In this document: in pieces, positions 49,115-61,004 of the stretch | Layout of the letters: each line of letters starts with the position of its first letter | Numbering within the stretch: the stretch's first letter is position 1 | NCBI RefSeq assembly: GCF_020532645.1 | Contig: NZ_JAJAUZ010000033.1 | Span: 1 to 64,000, forward strand | Reading direction: 5' to 3' | Source: Streptomyces bambusae | GTDB lineage: Bacteria > Actinomycetota > Actinomycetes > Streptomycetales > Streptomycetaceae | Length of the DNA stretch: 64,000 bases | The notes under the pieces: model-generated | What the model saw: only the letters and a program-made list of their open reading frames with translations | What the model was told of the DNA's origin: nothing | Database searches by the model: none | Program-made: the position numbers and the translations under genes

Positions 49115-49851
49115 GCGGGGTTCCGGCGCTCGAATCGGGCGGTGATGCCCTCGCGGGCCTCTTCGGAGGCGAAGACCTGGGCGGACAGCGCGGTGAGCGC
49201 TTCGCCGTCCCGGTCGAGTACGGCCCGTACGGGGGCGGTGACCAGGCGTTTGGTCTCGGCGAGGGCGGCCGGGCCGGCCTTGCGGAGGCCGTCGAGGACG
49301 GGTTCCAGGGCCGTCGTCAGATCCTTGTCGTCCGTGTCGCCGTGCAGGGTCAGGAGACCGATGCGGGTGGCTTCCGCCGGGCCGAAGGGTTCGGCGGTGA
49401 GGAAGTAGCGGGCGGCGGCGCGCGGGTCGAGCCGGGGCAGCAGGGGGCCGGAGATCACGGCCGGGGCGAGCCCGAGGTGGGTCTCGGTGAAGGCGTACGT
49501 GGAGTCGGGCCCGCCGGCGGCGATGTCGCAGGCGCCGAGGAGGCCTAGGCCGCCGGCCCGGACGTGGCCGGTGGTGCGGGCCACGACGGGCTTGGGCAGG
49601 GCGAGGATCTCGCGGAGCAGGGCGAGGAAGTCGGCGGGGTCGCAGGGTGACTTGAGGTCGGCGCCGGCGCAGAAGGTGCCGCCGGTGTGGGTGAGGACGA
49701 CTGCCCGGACCGCCGGGTCCGCGCCCGCCGCGGCCAGCGCGGCGCGCAGCTCGCCGACGAGGGCGGCGGAGAGCGCGTTGCGGTTGGCCGGCGAGTCGAG
49801 CGTCAGGGTGGTGATGCCGCGGGCGTGCGCGGACCCGACGAGGGCGTTCAC
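49102..49851 (-). CDS. Enoyl-CoA hydratase family protein of the Atu/Liu-like operon
   Basis: A 249-residue crotonase-fold enzyme. Oxyanion segments: LTHTGGTFCAGADLKSP (about 54-70) and VRAGGLGLLGACDIAAGG (about 98-115); the active-site region YAFTETHLGLAPAVISG has a Glu but at the position of the second acid only Ala-Pro-Ala, so it may be a lyase or isomerase rather than a simple hydratase. I chose the GTG at 49851 because AGGAGG stands seven bases before it, whereas the ATG at 49857 touches that site. It precedes the TetR gene with an overlap. Confidence 0.88.
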   Translation of the reverse strand: MNALVGSAHARGITTLTLDSPANRNALSAALVGELRAALAAAGADPAVRAVVLTHTGGTFCAGADLKSPCDPADFLALLREILALPKPVVARTTGHVRAGGLGLLGACDIAAGGPDSTYAFTETHLGLAPAVISGPLLPRLDPRAAARYFLTAEPFGPAEATRIGLLTLHGDTDDKDLTTALEPVLDGLRKAGPAALAETKRLVTAPVRAVLDRDGEALTALSAQVFASEEAREGITARFERRNPAWAQ

Positions 49852-49877
49852 TGGCATTCCTCCTGGGGGTCTGGGCC

Positions 49878-51050
49878 CTAGTAGGACTTGGGCAGGCCGA
49901 GGGTCTGGTGGGAGACGTAGTTGAGAATCATCTCGCGGCTGACGGGGGCGATCCGGGCCACCCGGGAGGCCGTGATCAGGGACGCCAGCCCGTACTCGCG
50001 GGTGAGGCCGTTGCCGCCGAGCGTGTGGACGGACTGGTCCACGGCCCGGACGCAGGCCTCGGCGGCAGCGTACTTGGCCATGTTGGCGGCTTCGCCGGCA
50101 CCCGTGTCGTCGCCGGCGTCGTAGAGGTGGGCGGCCTTCTGCATCATCAGCCGGGCGAGTTCCAGCTCGATGTGGGCCTGGGCCAGCGGGTGGGCGACGG
50201 CCTGGTGGGCGCCGATGGGCTGCTTCCAGACCTGCCGGGTCTGCGCGTAGTCGACGGCCTTGGCGAGGGCGTGGCGGCCCATCCCGATGGCGAAGGCGGC
50301 CGTCATGATCCGCTCGGGGTTGAGCCCGGCGAACAGCTGGAGGAGGCCCGCGTCCTCGTCGCCGACGAGCGCTTCGGCGGGCAGCCGGACCTCGTCGAGG
50401 ACCAGCTCGAACTGCTTCTCCGCGGCCTGGAGTTCCATGTCGATGGCGGAGCGGGTGAAGCCGGGGGCGTCGCGCGGCACGATGAACAGGCAGGGCTTGA
50501 GGCTGCCGGTGCGGGCGTCCTCGGTGCGGCCGACGATCAGGGTGGCGTCGGCGATGTCCACGCCGGAGATGAAGACCTTGCGGCCGCTGATCACCCAGTC
50601 GTCGCCGTCGCGGCGGGCGGTGGTCGTGATCCGGTGCGAGTTGGATCCGGCGTCGGGCTCGGTGATGCCGAAGGCCATGGTGCGGCTGCCGTCGGCGAGG
50701 CCCGGCAGCCAGGCCTGCTTCTGCTGCTCGGTGCCGAAGCGGGCGATGACCGTGCCGCAGATGGCGGGCGAGACCACCATCATGAGCAGCGGGCAGCCGG
50801 CGGCGCCCAGTTCCTCTAGGACGAGGGAGAGTTCGGCGATGCCGCCGCCTCCGCCGCCGTACTGCTCGGGGAGGTTCACACCGAGGTAGCCGAGCTTGGC
50901 GGCTTCCGCCCACAGCTCTACGGGGTGGCCGCCTTCGCGGGCGGTCTTGGCGAGGTACTCGCGGCCGTACCGCTGCCCGAGGGCGGCGACGGCGGCGCGC
51001 AGGGCCCGGTGCTCTTCGGTTTCGATGACGGTGCCGGTGGCGGAGCTCAT
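49878..51050 (-). CDS. Acyl-CoA dehydrogenase of the Atu/Liu-like operon
   Basis: A 390-residue catalytic FadE: FGITEPDAGSNSHRITTTARRDGDDWVISGRKVFISG (FAD and substrate loop, about 126-165), AVDYAQTRQVWKQPIGAHQAV, AKYAAAEACVRAVDQSVHTLGGNGLTREYGLASLI and a C-terminal SREMILNYVSHQTLGLP. It is most like citronellyl-CoA or isovaleryl-type dehydrogenases. Start ATG at 51050 overlaps the biotin carboxylase stop (ATGA). Confidence 0.93.
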   Translation of the reverse strand: MSSATGTVIETEEHRALRAAVAALGQRYGREYLAKTAREGGHPVELWAEAAKLGYLGVNLPEQYGGGGGGIAELSLVLEELGAAGCPLLMMVVSPAICGTVIARFGTEQQKQAWLPGLADGSRTMAFGITEPDAGSNSHRITTTARRDGDDWVISGRKVFISGVDIADATLIVGRTEDARTGSLKPCLFIVPRDAPGFTRSAIDMELQAAEKQFELVLDEVRLPAEALVGDEDAGLLQLFAGLNPERIMTAAFAIGMGRHALAKAVDYAQTRQVWKQPIGAHQAVAHPLAQAHIELELARLMMQKAAHLYDAGDDTGAGEAANMAKYAAAEACVRAVDQSVHTLGGNGLTREYGLASLITASRVARIAPVSREMILNYVSHQTLGLPKSY

Positions 51051-53059
51051 GACGGTGCTTCCTCCTGGACTACGGCGAGCAGGGCGCCGAGTTCGACCTG
51101 TCGGCCGGGTTCGGCGTGGAGCGCGGTGAGCGTGCCGGAGGCGGGCGCGAGGATGCGGTGTTCCATCTTCATCGCCTCCAGCCAGATGAGGGGGGTGCCG
51201 GCGGTGACGGGGGTGCCGGGGGCGAGGCCGTCGGCGACGCGGACCACGGTGCCGGGCATGGGGGCGAGCAGTGAGCCCGGTTCGGTGCGGTCCTGGGGGT
51301 CGGTGAACCGGGGCAGCTCGGTGAAGGTGTGGGAGCCGAGCGGGGAGTCCACGTAGACGGTCCGGGCGGCGCTGTTCGAATTCGGTTTCACGTGGAACAT
51401 CCCGTGGTGTTTCACGTGAAACGTCCGCCGGATGCCGTGGTGTTCGAACACGACCCCGGTGGGCGAGACCGCGAGGACGCGGACGCCGGGGAAGCCGACC
51501 GGCTCGGGTCCGGTGCGGGTCCGGTGGTAGCGGACCTCGTGCTCGGTGCCGTCGGGCTCGGCGCGGTAGCGGCGCAGCTGCGGCTGGGAGGGCACGTTCC
51601 GCCAGGCTCCGGTGCGGGCCGCGAGCGGCGCACCGGGGGTGGGGACGGCGGTCGCGAGGGCGGCGGCCAGGGCGGCGAGCGGAGCGGCGGACGCGTCGTC
51701 CCCGTCGGCGGCCGTCAGCTCCGGCAGGTGCCGGTCGTAGAAACCGGTGTCGAGGCGCGCGGCGGCGAACTCCTCGTGGCGCAGGGAGCGTACGAGGAGG
51801 TCGCGGTTGGTGGCCAGGCCGTGGATCCGGGTCCGGGTGAGGGCGTGCGCCAGGGTGCGGACGGCCTCGGCGCGGGTGGGCGCGTGGGCGATGACCTTGG
51901 CGATCATGGGGTCGTAGTGGACGCCGACGGTGTCGCCGGCGTCGAAGCCGGTGTCCACGCGGACCCCGTCGGGGAAGTCGAGGGTGTCGAGGGTGCCGGT
52001 CTGGGGGCGCCAGCCGCGGGCCGGGTCCTCGGCATACAGCCGGGCCTCGACGGCGTGGCCGTGCGGCTCGGGGGGCGTGGCCGGCAGCGGGAGTCCCTCG
52101 GCGATGCGCAGCTGGAGGGCGACCAGGTCGAGGCCGAACACGGCTTCGGTGACGGGGTGTTCCACCTGGAGGCGGGTGTTCATCTCCAGGAAGCAGGGCC
52201 GGCCGTCGGCGGTGACGAGGAATTCCACGGTGCCGGCGCCCTGGTAGGAGACGGCGCGGGCGGCGGCGGTGGCGGCCTGGTGCAGGGCGGTGCGCAGCGG
52301 GGCGGGCAGCCCGGGGGCGGGGGCCTCCTCGATGACCTTCTGGTGGCGGCGCTGGAGGGAGCAGTCGCGGGTGCCGAGGGCCCAGACGGTGCCGTGGGCG
52401 TCGGCGAGGATCTGCACTTCGACGTGGCGGCCGTGCTCGACGTACGGCTCGGCGAACACCTCGCCGTCGCCGAACGCGGAGCGGGCCTCGGCGGCGGCCG
52501 CGTCCAGCTCCGACTTGAGGTCGTCGAGGTCGCGGACCACCCGCATGCCGCGGCCGCCACCGCCGGCGGCCGCCTTGAGCAGGAGCGGCAGGTCGGCGGC
52601 GGTGGCCGCGGCCGGGTCGACGGGTTCCAGCAGGGGCACGCCGGCGGCGCGCATCAGCTCCTTGGCCCGGGTCTTGGAGGCCATGGCCTCGATGGCGGCG
52701 GGCGGCGGGCCGATCCACACGAGTCCGGCGTCCTGGACGGCGCGGGCGAAGGCGGCGCTCTCGGAGAGGAAGCCGTAGCCGGGGTGGACGGCGTCGGCGC
52801 CGGCGGCCCGGGCGGCTTCGATGATCAGGTCGGCGCGCAGGTAGGTGTCGGCGGGGGCGGCGCCGGGCAGCCGGACGGCGGCGTCGGCGGCGCGGACGTG
52901 TGCGGCTGCGGCGTCGGGGTCGGAGTGCACGGCGACGGTGTCGAGGCCGAGGGCGCGGGCGGTACGGAAGATCCGTACCGCGATCTCGCCGCGGTTGGCG
53001 ACGAGCAGCGAGGTGAGGGGGCGGGGGTGCCCGGCGGGCCGGGCGTTCTGGGTGGTCAT
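51047..53059 (-). CDS. Acyl-CoA carboxylase alpha subunit (biotin carboxylase plus BCCP), MCC/GCC type
   Basis: A 670-residue protein. Biotin carboxylase domain about 15-460: LLVANRGEIAVRIFRTARALG, the ATP-grasp loop KAAAGGGGRGMRVV, and the active-site FLEMNTRLQVEHPVTE. A linker follows, then the biotinyl domain with LEAMKMEHRI (Lys about residue 636). The linker holds the two near-repeats TFHVKHHGMFHVKP, because the DNA here carries a parS site (GTTTCACGTGAAAC) and a one-mismatch copy. Together with the carboxyltransferase gene upstream it makes a methylcrotonyl/geranyl-CoA-type carboxylase. The ATG at 53059 follows the carboxyltransferase stop by seven bases. Confidence 0.93.
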   Translation of the reverse strand: MTTQNARPAGHPRPLTSLLVANRGEIAVRIFRTARALGLDTVAVHSDPDAAAAHVRAADAAVRLPGAAPADTYLRADLIIEAARAAGADAVHPGYGFLSESAAFARAVQDAGLVWIGPPPAAIEAMASKTRAKELMRAAGVPLLEPVDPAAATAADLPLLLKAAAGGGGRGMRVVRDLDDLKSELDAAAAEARSAFGDGEVFAEPYVEHGRHVEVQILADAHGTVWALGTRDCSLQRRHQKVIEEAPAPGLPAPLRTALHQAATAAARAVSYQGAGTVEFLVTADGRPCFLEMNTRLQVEHPVTEAVFGLDLVALQLRIAEGLPLPATPPEPHGHAVEARLYAEDPARGWRPQTGTLDTLDFPDGVRVDTGFDAGDTVGVHYDPMIAKVIAHAPTRAEAVRTLAHALTRTRIHGLATNRDLLVRSLRHEEFAAARLDTGFYDRHLPELTAADGDDASAAPLAALAAALATAVPTPGAPLAARTGAWRNVPSQPQLRRYRAEPDGTEHEVRYHRTRTGPEPVGFPGVRVLAVSPTGVVFEHHGIRRTFHVKHHGMFHVKPNSNSAARTVYVDSPLGSHTFTELPRFTDPQDRTEPGSLLAPMPGTVVRVADGLAPGTPVTAGTPLIWLEAMKMEHRILAPASGTLTALHAEPGRQVELGALLAVVQEEAPS
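51385..51422. other. parS centromere site with a second, one-mismatch copy, inside a coding sequence
   Basis: GTTTCACGTGAAAC at 51409-51422 is a perfect 14-base ParB-binding (parS) sequence; GTTTCACGTGGAAC at 51385-51398, 24 bases away, differs by one base. In Streptomyces many parS copies cluster around oriC and mark the arm near it. Both copies lie within the biotin carboxylase/BCCP linker and code for the repeated FHVK peptide. Confidence 0.85.
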
Positions 53060-53066
53060 CTGGGGC

Positions 53067-56523
<3,457 letters not shown>

Positions 56524-56527
<4 letters not shown>

Positions 56528-57345
56528 CGCTCCCCCTGCGGGCTGCGCCCGGCCCCCGCCGGCCCGGCGAAGGCCTGCGCGATGTCCAGCCAGCGGTCCG
56601 CGTCCGGGCCCTCGGCGCGGACGGCCAGATCGGCGCGGTGGGCGCGCCGGGTGACCAGGAGGCAGAAGTCGAGGGCGGGTCCGGTGACCCGCTGCGGGGC
56701 ATCCTCGGGACCGTACGCCCAGACCGCGGCGGCCGGTCCCGCGGCCGCCGGCGGGGTCAGCTCCACCCGGAACTCCCCCTCCGGCACCGGCAGTCCGTGC
56801 ACGGCGTACGCGTAGTCCCGGGCGCGCACCCCGATCCGCGCGACGTGCTGCAGCCGGACCGTCGGGGTCCGCCGTACGCCGAGCGCGTCGGCGATGTCCG
56901 TGCCGTGCGCCCAGCTCTCCATCAGCCGGGCGCTCGCCATCGAGGCGGCCTTCATCGGCGGGCCGTACCAGGGGAAACGGGCGTCGGCCGGGGCACCGGC
57001 GAGCACCGCGTCGAGTTCGGCGCGGCCCGCCCGCCACCGCGCCAGCAGCTCCGCGGGCGGCAGCGCGGCCCCTTCCGCGGCGCCCTCGTCCACGAAACCG
57101 TCGGGGTCGGCGAGCGCCACTTCGACCATGCGGCCGAAGCCGCCGGGGTCGGTCATCGCGAGCAGCGCGGCCCGGTCGGTCCAGGCGAGGTGGGCGATCT
57201 GGTGGGCGACGGTCCAGCCCGCGGCGGGCGTCGGGCGCCGCCAGTCGGGGTCCGCCAACCCGTCGACCAGCAGGTCGATTTCGCTGCTCTCGGCCCGTAG
57301 GTCGGCGAAGACGGGCAGGGGCGGGCGGGCGTTCGGATCGGACAC
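56524..57345 (-). CDS. TIGR03084 family metal-binding protein (DinB-like)
   Basis: A 273-residue helical protein. The metal ligands are expected in GWTVAHQIAHLAWTD (two His, about residues 39-53) and MESWAHGTDIAD (third His, about 142-153), the pattern of DinB/MDMPI-type thiol-dependent enzymes. It is regularly next to AtuA in actinobacteria. GAGGGAG lies six bases before the GTG at 57345. First gene of the operon, about 80 bases downstream of the palindrome CAAGCGTGCTTG. Confidence 0.88.
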
Positions 57346-57425
57346 GTGCGCTCCCTCGGGAAGGGTTCGGACACGGACGGGCACTCCGGCGTGAGGGAGA
57401 GCGTGGCAGCGGGCACCGAAACAAT

Positions 57426-57437
57426 CAAGCGTGCTTG
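57426..57437. promoter_or_regulatory. Palindrome CAAGCGTGCTTG, likely operator of the Atu/Liu-like operon
   Basis: CAAGC-GT-GCTTG with partly symmetric flanks (AATCAAGC...GCATGATT). It lies 80 bases upstream of the GTG of the TIGR03084 gene. Its size fits a TetR repressor, and the last gene of the operon encodes one. Confidence 0.55.
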
Positions 57438-57629
57438 CATGATTTATCGCGAACCGGGGGCCGGATCTGGCCACGGGTCAACTCTCCGCAATCCCGGGCG
57501 TGTTGCAGCTCACGCCGTGGAGCCGCAGCGGAAGCACCCCACCCGGCCCATCCGGCCGTCTCCCGACAAGGGGGCAATTCCGGTCTGATCCCCGGAACCC
57601 GCGAAACGTCGCGGATGTCGGAGCCCATA

Positions 57630-57644
57630 CTGAGCAGCGCTCAG
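57630..57644. promoter_or_regulatory. Palindrome CTGAGCAGCGCTCAG over the CocE gene promoter
   Basis: Six-base arms CTGAGC/GCTCAG around AGC. It overlaps a -10-like CATACT and lies 50 bases upstream of the CocE start. The regulator may be a TetR protein or the WYL protein encoded downstream. Confidence 0.5.
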
Positions 57645-57693
57645 GGCCCGAGCACGCACGCGTTCATGCACCCGACGAGGAGATGTGGACACC

Positions 57694-59334
57694 GTGACCG
57701 ATGCTGCCCTGCCCCCGGCGACCCTGTACCCCGAACTCGACGAGGCCGCACTCGGCGCCTTCGCCGCCGCCCTGGAGAGCGGGGACACCTCCGCGCTGCC
57801 CGCCGCCCGCGCCGCCGAAGCGGCCGCCGCCCTCTCCCTCGTCGTCTTCGGCCGGGTCCGCATCCCCGGCGCCGACGGGGACGAGCTGGACGGCGCCCTG
57901 TGGCGGCACACCGACACCCGGCCACGCCCGGTCGTCGTCATGCCCTCGCCGTGGGCGAACCAGGGCTGGGTGCTGTACGCGGTGCAGGCGTCGCTGTTCG
58001 CCGCGCAGGGCTACCACGTCCTCGCGTACACCGCCCGCGGCTTCGGCCGCTCCGGCGGCGCGGTCGACGTCGCGGGGCCGCTGGACGTGCTCGACGGCAG
58101 CCGGGCGCTGGACTTCGTCGCCGAGCGGGTCCGCGGCCCGGTCACCAAGGTCGGCTTCCTCGGCGACTCGTACGGCTCCGGCATCAGCCAGCTCGTCGCC
58201 GCGCACGACGAACGGGTCGACGCCGTCGCCGCCCTCAGCAGCTGGGGCGACCTCGGCGCCGCCTTCCTGGAGAACTCCACCCGGCACATCGCCTCCGTGA
58301 AAGCCCTGCTCAAGGCCGCCGAGAAGGCCCGGCTGAGCGAGGAGACGGCGGAGGTCTTCGCCAACGTGCTGGGCAACCGCGAGACCGACCGGACCCTGGA
58401 GTGGGCGCGCCGCCGCTCCCCGTACACCTACCGGGCGGAGCTGAACCGGCGGCGGGTGCCGGTGTTCTACGCGCACGCCTGGCACGAGACGCTGTTCCCG
58501 CCGAACCAGATGCTGAAGATGTTCGCCGAGCTGACCGGTCCCAAGCGGATCGACCTGTCCGTCGGGGACCACTCCGGGCCGGAGATGAGCGGCATGCTCG
58601 GCCTGCCGAACCGGATCTGGACCGACGCCCACCGGTGGTTCGGCCACCACCTGAAGGGCGACGGCGGCAGCGGCATCGGGGACGAGGGGCAGGTGCTGAG
58701 CCAGATCATGTGGAACACCCGCCTGGAGCCGAGCACCGACCTCGACGCGTTCACCGGGCAGCAGGTCCGGCTGCACCCGGTCGGCGGGCCGGAGGGCGGG
58801 GACGGCACGCTGTCCCCGAAACCGGAAGGCGGCTGGACCACCCGGGTGCTGACCGGCACCGACACCCCCGCCACCGTCGCCGACGCCGTCATCACCGGCG
58901 GCTACGCGGAGATGGCGGGCCGGCCCAAGGTGTACGAGACGGCCGTGATCGACCGGACCGTCGCCGGGGTCTGGGTCTCGGCCCCGCTGGACGACACCCT
59001 GCGGCTGCGCGGCGTACCGCACCTGCGCATGACGTACACGGCGGGGACCACGGGCTCCACGTTCATCGCGTACCTGCTGGACGTCGGGCCGGACGGGGAC
59101 GCGCACCTGGTCACGCACGCGCCGTTCACCGACCTGGACACGCCGGCCGGGCAGCCCGTGACGGCCGGCATCGACCTCCAGGCGGTCGGCTACGACGTCC
59201 CGGCCCGCCACCGGCTGCTGCTCGCGGTCGACGCCCGCGACCCGTTCTACGGCGACGCGAACCTGCCCCGCACGACGCTCGCCTTCACCTCCCCGGAGGG
59301 GGACCCGGCGCGGCTGGACCTGCCGGTCGCCTGA
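57694..59334 (+). CDS. CocE/NonD family hydrolase (X-Pro dipeptidyl-peptidase/cocaine-esterase fold)
   Basis: A 546-residue serine hydrolase. The alpha/beta core contains FLGDSYGSGISQLVAAH (nucleophile Ser in GDSYGSG, about residue 160) and the catalytic His in SVGDHSGPEM; the C-terminal jelly-roll domain of the XPP family follows (about 410-546, VWVSAPLDDTLRLRGVPHLRMTYTA). Members hydrolyse esters, acyl bonds or X-Pro peptides. GTG at 57694 stands eleven bases after GAGGAG; GTG at 57685 is too close to it. Divergent from the Atu/Liu-like operon and followed by a WYL regulator. Confidence 0.88.
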   Translation: MTDAALPPATLYPELDEAALGAFAAALESGDTSALPAARAAEAAAALSLVVFGRVRIPGADGDELDGALWRHTDTRPRPVVVMPSPWANQGWVLYAVQASLFAAQGYHVLAYTARGFGRSGGAVDVAGPLDVLDGSRALDFVAERVRGPVTKVGFLGDSYGSGISQLVAAHDERVDAVAALSSWGDLGAAFLENSTRHIASVKALLKAAEKARLSEETAEVFANVLGNRETDRTLEWARRRSPYTYRAELNRRRVPVFYAHAWHETLFPPNQMLKMFAELTGPKRIDLSVGDHSGPEMSGMLGLPNRIWTDAHRWFGHHLKGDGGSGIGDEGQVLSQIMWNTRLEPSTDLDAFTGQQVRLHPVGGPEGGDGTLSPKPEGGWTTRVLTGTDTPATVADAVITGGYAEMAGRPKVYETAVIDRTVAGVWVSAPLDDTLRLRGVPHLRMTYTAGTTGSTFIAYLLDVGPDGDAHLVTHAPFTDLDTPAGQPVTAGIDLQAVGYDVPARHRLLLAVDARDPFYGDANLPRTTLAFTSPEGDPARLDLPVA

Positions 59335-59425
59335 CCGGGCCGCCCGACGCCGCGGGGCGGCGGCACCACGACGTACACGCCAGGGATCCAGGGGGGATCC
59401 GCGGACCAGGGGAACCGTCATCGCC

Positions 59426-60349
59426 ATGAGATCCAGCCGTCTACTGTCCATCCTCCTGCTGCTCCAGACCCGGGGCCGGATGACCGCCGCGCAGCTGGCC
59501 CGGGAGCTGGAGGTGTCCGTACGGACGATCTACCGGGACGCGGAAGCCCTCGCCGCGTCCGGAGTGCCGGTGTACGGGGACGCCGGGCACAGCGGCGGCT
59601 ACCAGCTGCACGACGGCTACCGGACCCGGGTCACCGGCCTCGCGCCCGGCGAGGCCGAGGCCCTGTTCCTCGCCGGGCTGCCCGGACCGGCCGCCGAGCT
59701 CGGCCTCGGCCAGGCCCTCTCCGCCACCCGCCTGCGGCTGCGCGCGGCCCTCCCGCCGGAGCTGCGCACCGAGGCCGACCGCCTCCGGCGGCGCTTCCAC
59801 CTGGACGCGCCGGGCTGGTACGCGGACCACGCCGAGGTCCCGTTCCTGCCGCAGGTCGCGGACGCGGTGTGGCGGGGGCGGGTCATCGAGGTGCGGCTGT
59901 CCGCCGGCGGGGTGTGCCGGCTGGAGCCGTACGGGCTCGTGCTGAAGGCGGGGCGCTGGTACCTGGTGGCCGGGCCGGGGCCGTGCACGTATCCGGTGGA
60001 CGGGTTCCTGTCGCTGGCCGAGACGGGGGACGAGGCCGGGCCGCCGGAGGGCTTCGACCTGGCGGCGCACTGGCAGGCCGCGGAGGCGGCCGGTCCGCAG
60101 CAGGCGGACGTACGGCTCTCCCCGCGCGGCGCCGCCCGCATCAGCTGCGCGCAGGCGCGGGCGCTGGCGGTCGGCGGCGCGCCGGACGGGGCGGACGGCT
60201 GGGTCCGCGCGACCCTCCCGGTCGACTCGCTGGACGCGGCGGAACGCGAATTCCTGTCCCTCGGCACGGACGTCGAGGTCCTGGGCCCCCCGGAACTCCG
60301 CGCCCGCCTGGCCCGCACGGCGGCGACGCTGGCGGAGCGGTACGGGTGA
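59426..60349 (+). CDS. WYL-domain helix-turn-helix transcriptional regulator (YafY-like)
   Basis: A 307-residue regulator. The N-terminal HTH_11 domain is RLLSILLLLQTRGRMTAAQLARELEVSVRTIYRDAEALAASGVPV (about 5-49); the WYL part (VIEVRLSAGGVCRLEPYGLVLKAGRWYLVAGPG, about 152-185) carries the Trp-Tyr-Leu residues that bind ligands or nucleic acid, and a WCX-type C-terminus follows. It is downstream of the CocE gene on the same strand, so it may regulate that gene. Confidence 0.92.
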   Translation: MRSSRLLSILLLLQTRGRMTAAQLARELEVSVRTIYRDAEALAASGVPVYGDAGHSGGYQLHDGYRTRVTGLAPGEAEALFLAGLPGPAAELGLGQALSATRLRLRAALPPELRTEADRLRRRFHLDAPGWYADHAEVPFLPQVADAVWRGRVIEVRLSAGGVCRLEPYGLVLKAGRWYLVAGPGPCTYPVDGFLSLAETGDEAGPPEGFDLAAHWQAAEAAGPQQADVRLSPRGAARISCAQARALAVGGAPDGADGWVRATLPVDSLDAAEREFLSLGTDVEVLGPPELRARLARTAATLAERYG

Positions 60350-60369
60350 ACGGGGCCGGCCCCGTTCCG

Positions 60370-60545
60370 AACCAGGGCTCCGTCCCAGACCCCGCGCCTC
60401 AAACTCCCCCAGCCCCAGGGGGCTGGGAGGTGCCCCCTGGCGAGGCTGGTTTGCCCCGCGGCATCCAGCCCGCAGCCGAAGTCCCGGGCAGGGGAAAACA
60501 AGCCGGCGATCGAGGCGCGGGGTTCAGGGGCGGAGCCCCTGTCAG
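60370..60545. repeat. REP-like repeat block after the WYL gene
   Basis: Copies of the intergenic repeat in both orientations (agggctccgtcccagaccccgcgcctcaaac ... cgaggcgcggggttcaggggcggagcccct) with a spacer that includes cccccagccccaggggg. The two arms can form a long hairpin. Confidence 0.65.
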
Positions 60546-60605
60546 GGGGATTCCGTGTGGGGGAACTCTGTCGTCCGCCCGCGCGCTACTGCGAGCATCC
60601 CCCGC

Positions 60606-60938
60606 ATGAAGACCCGCCTCGGTCGCACGGCGACCGCATTCGCCCTGTCGGCTGCCCTCCTCGCCGTGGTCGCCCCCGCCGCAACCGCCGCCGGATGCGG
60701 CAACTGCTGGGTGAGCCCCGCCACGACCACGATCACACCCGCGCCCGCCGGCGACTGCCACGGCTGCTGGCCCAGCGACGCACCCCACCGCGGCTGGGGT
60801 GCTGACTGGCCCAACGCGGCCGGTACGGCCGGCGGCTCCCGCGTCGCGGCCGTCACCAACGGCTGGGGCGCGGACTGGAACACCGGCGCGACCAGCGCCA
60901 CCGCCGGGGGCGGCGAGACGGGGACGGCCCGGACCTGA
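60606..60938 (+). CDS. Small secreted protein with two CxxCW motifs
   Basis: A 110-residue protein with an N-terminal signal peptide: MKTRLGRT, a hydrophobic core and cleavage expected after ATA or AAG (residues 27-29). The mature part is only about 82 residues, with GCGNCW and CHGCW (two CxxCW pairs, enough for two disulfides) and a doubled GWGADW. It resembles no protein I know; it is not a chaplin (no chaplin motif) and has no clear charge. ATG at 60606. Unknown function. Confidence 0.7.
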   Translation: MKTRLGRTATAFALSAALLAVVAPAATAAGCGNCWVSPATTTITPAPAGDCHGCWPSDAPHRGWGADWPNAAGTAGGSRVAAVTNGWGADWNTGATSATAGGGETGTART

Positions 60939-61004
60939 CGACGGCCGCACGCCCCGGACCGGGGGTGGGGGTGGGCGTGTCCCGCGAGGAGGAGTCCGCC
61001 CCCG

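Larger units (their letters stand above)
57346..57693. promoter_or_regulatory. Divergent promoter region with two palindromes
   Basis: About 350 bases between the Atu/Liu-like operon and the CocE-type gene. It holds two different palindromes, at 57426-57437 and 57630-57644; the second overlaps a -10-like CATACT (57626-57631) and would block transcription of the hydrolase gene. Confidence 0.6.

Noticed and set aside
57435..59429. 664-codon plus-strand frame overlapping the CocE gene
   Set aside because: Arg/Pro-rich shadow in another frame of the CocE-type hydrolase, whose own frame has the nucleophile elbow and full-length domain structure.
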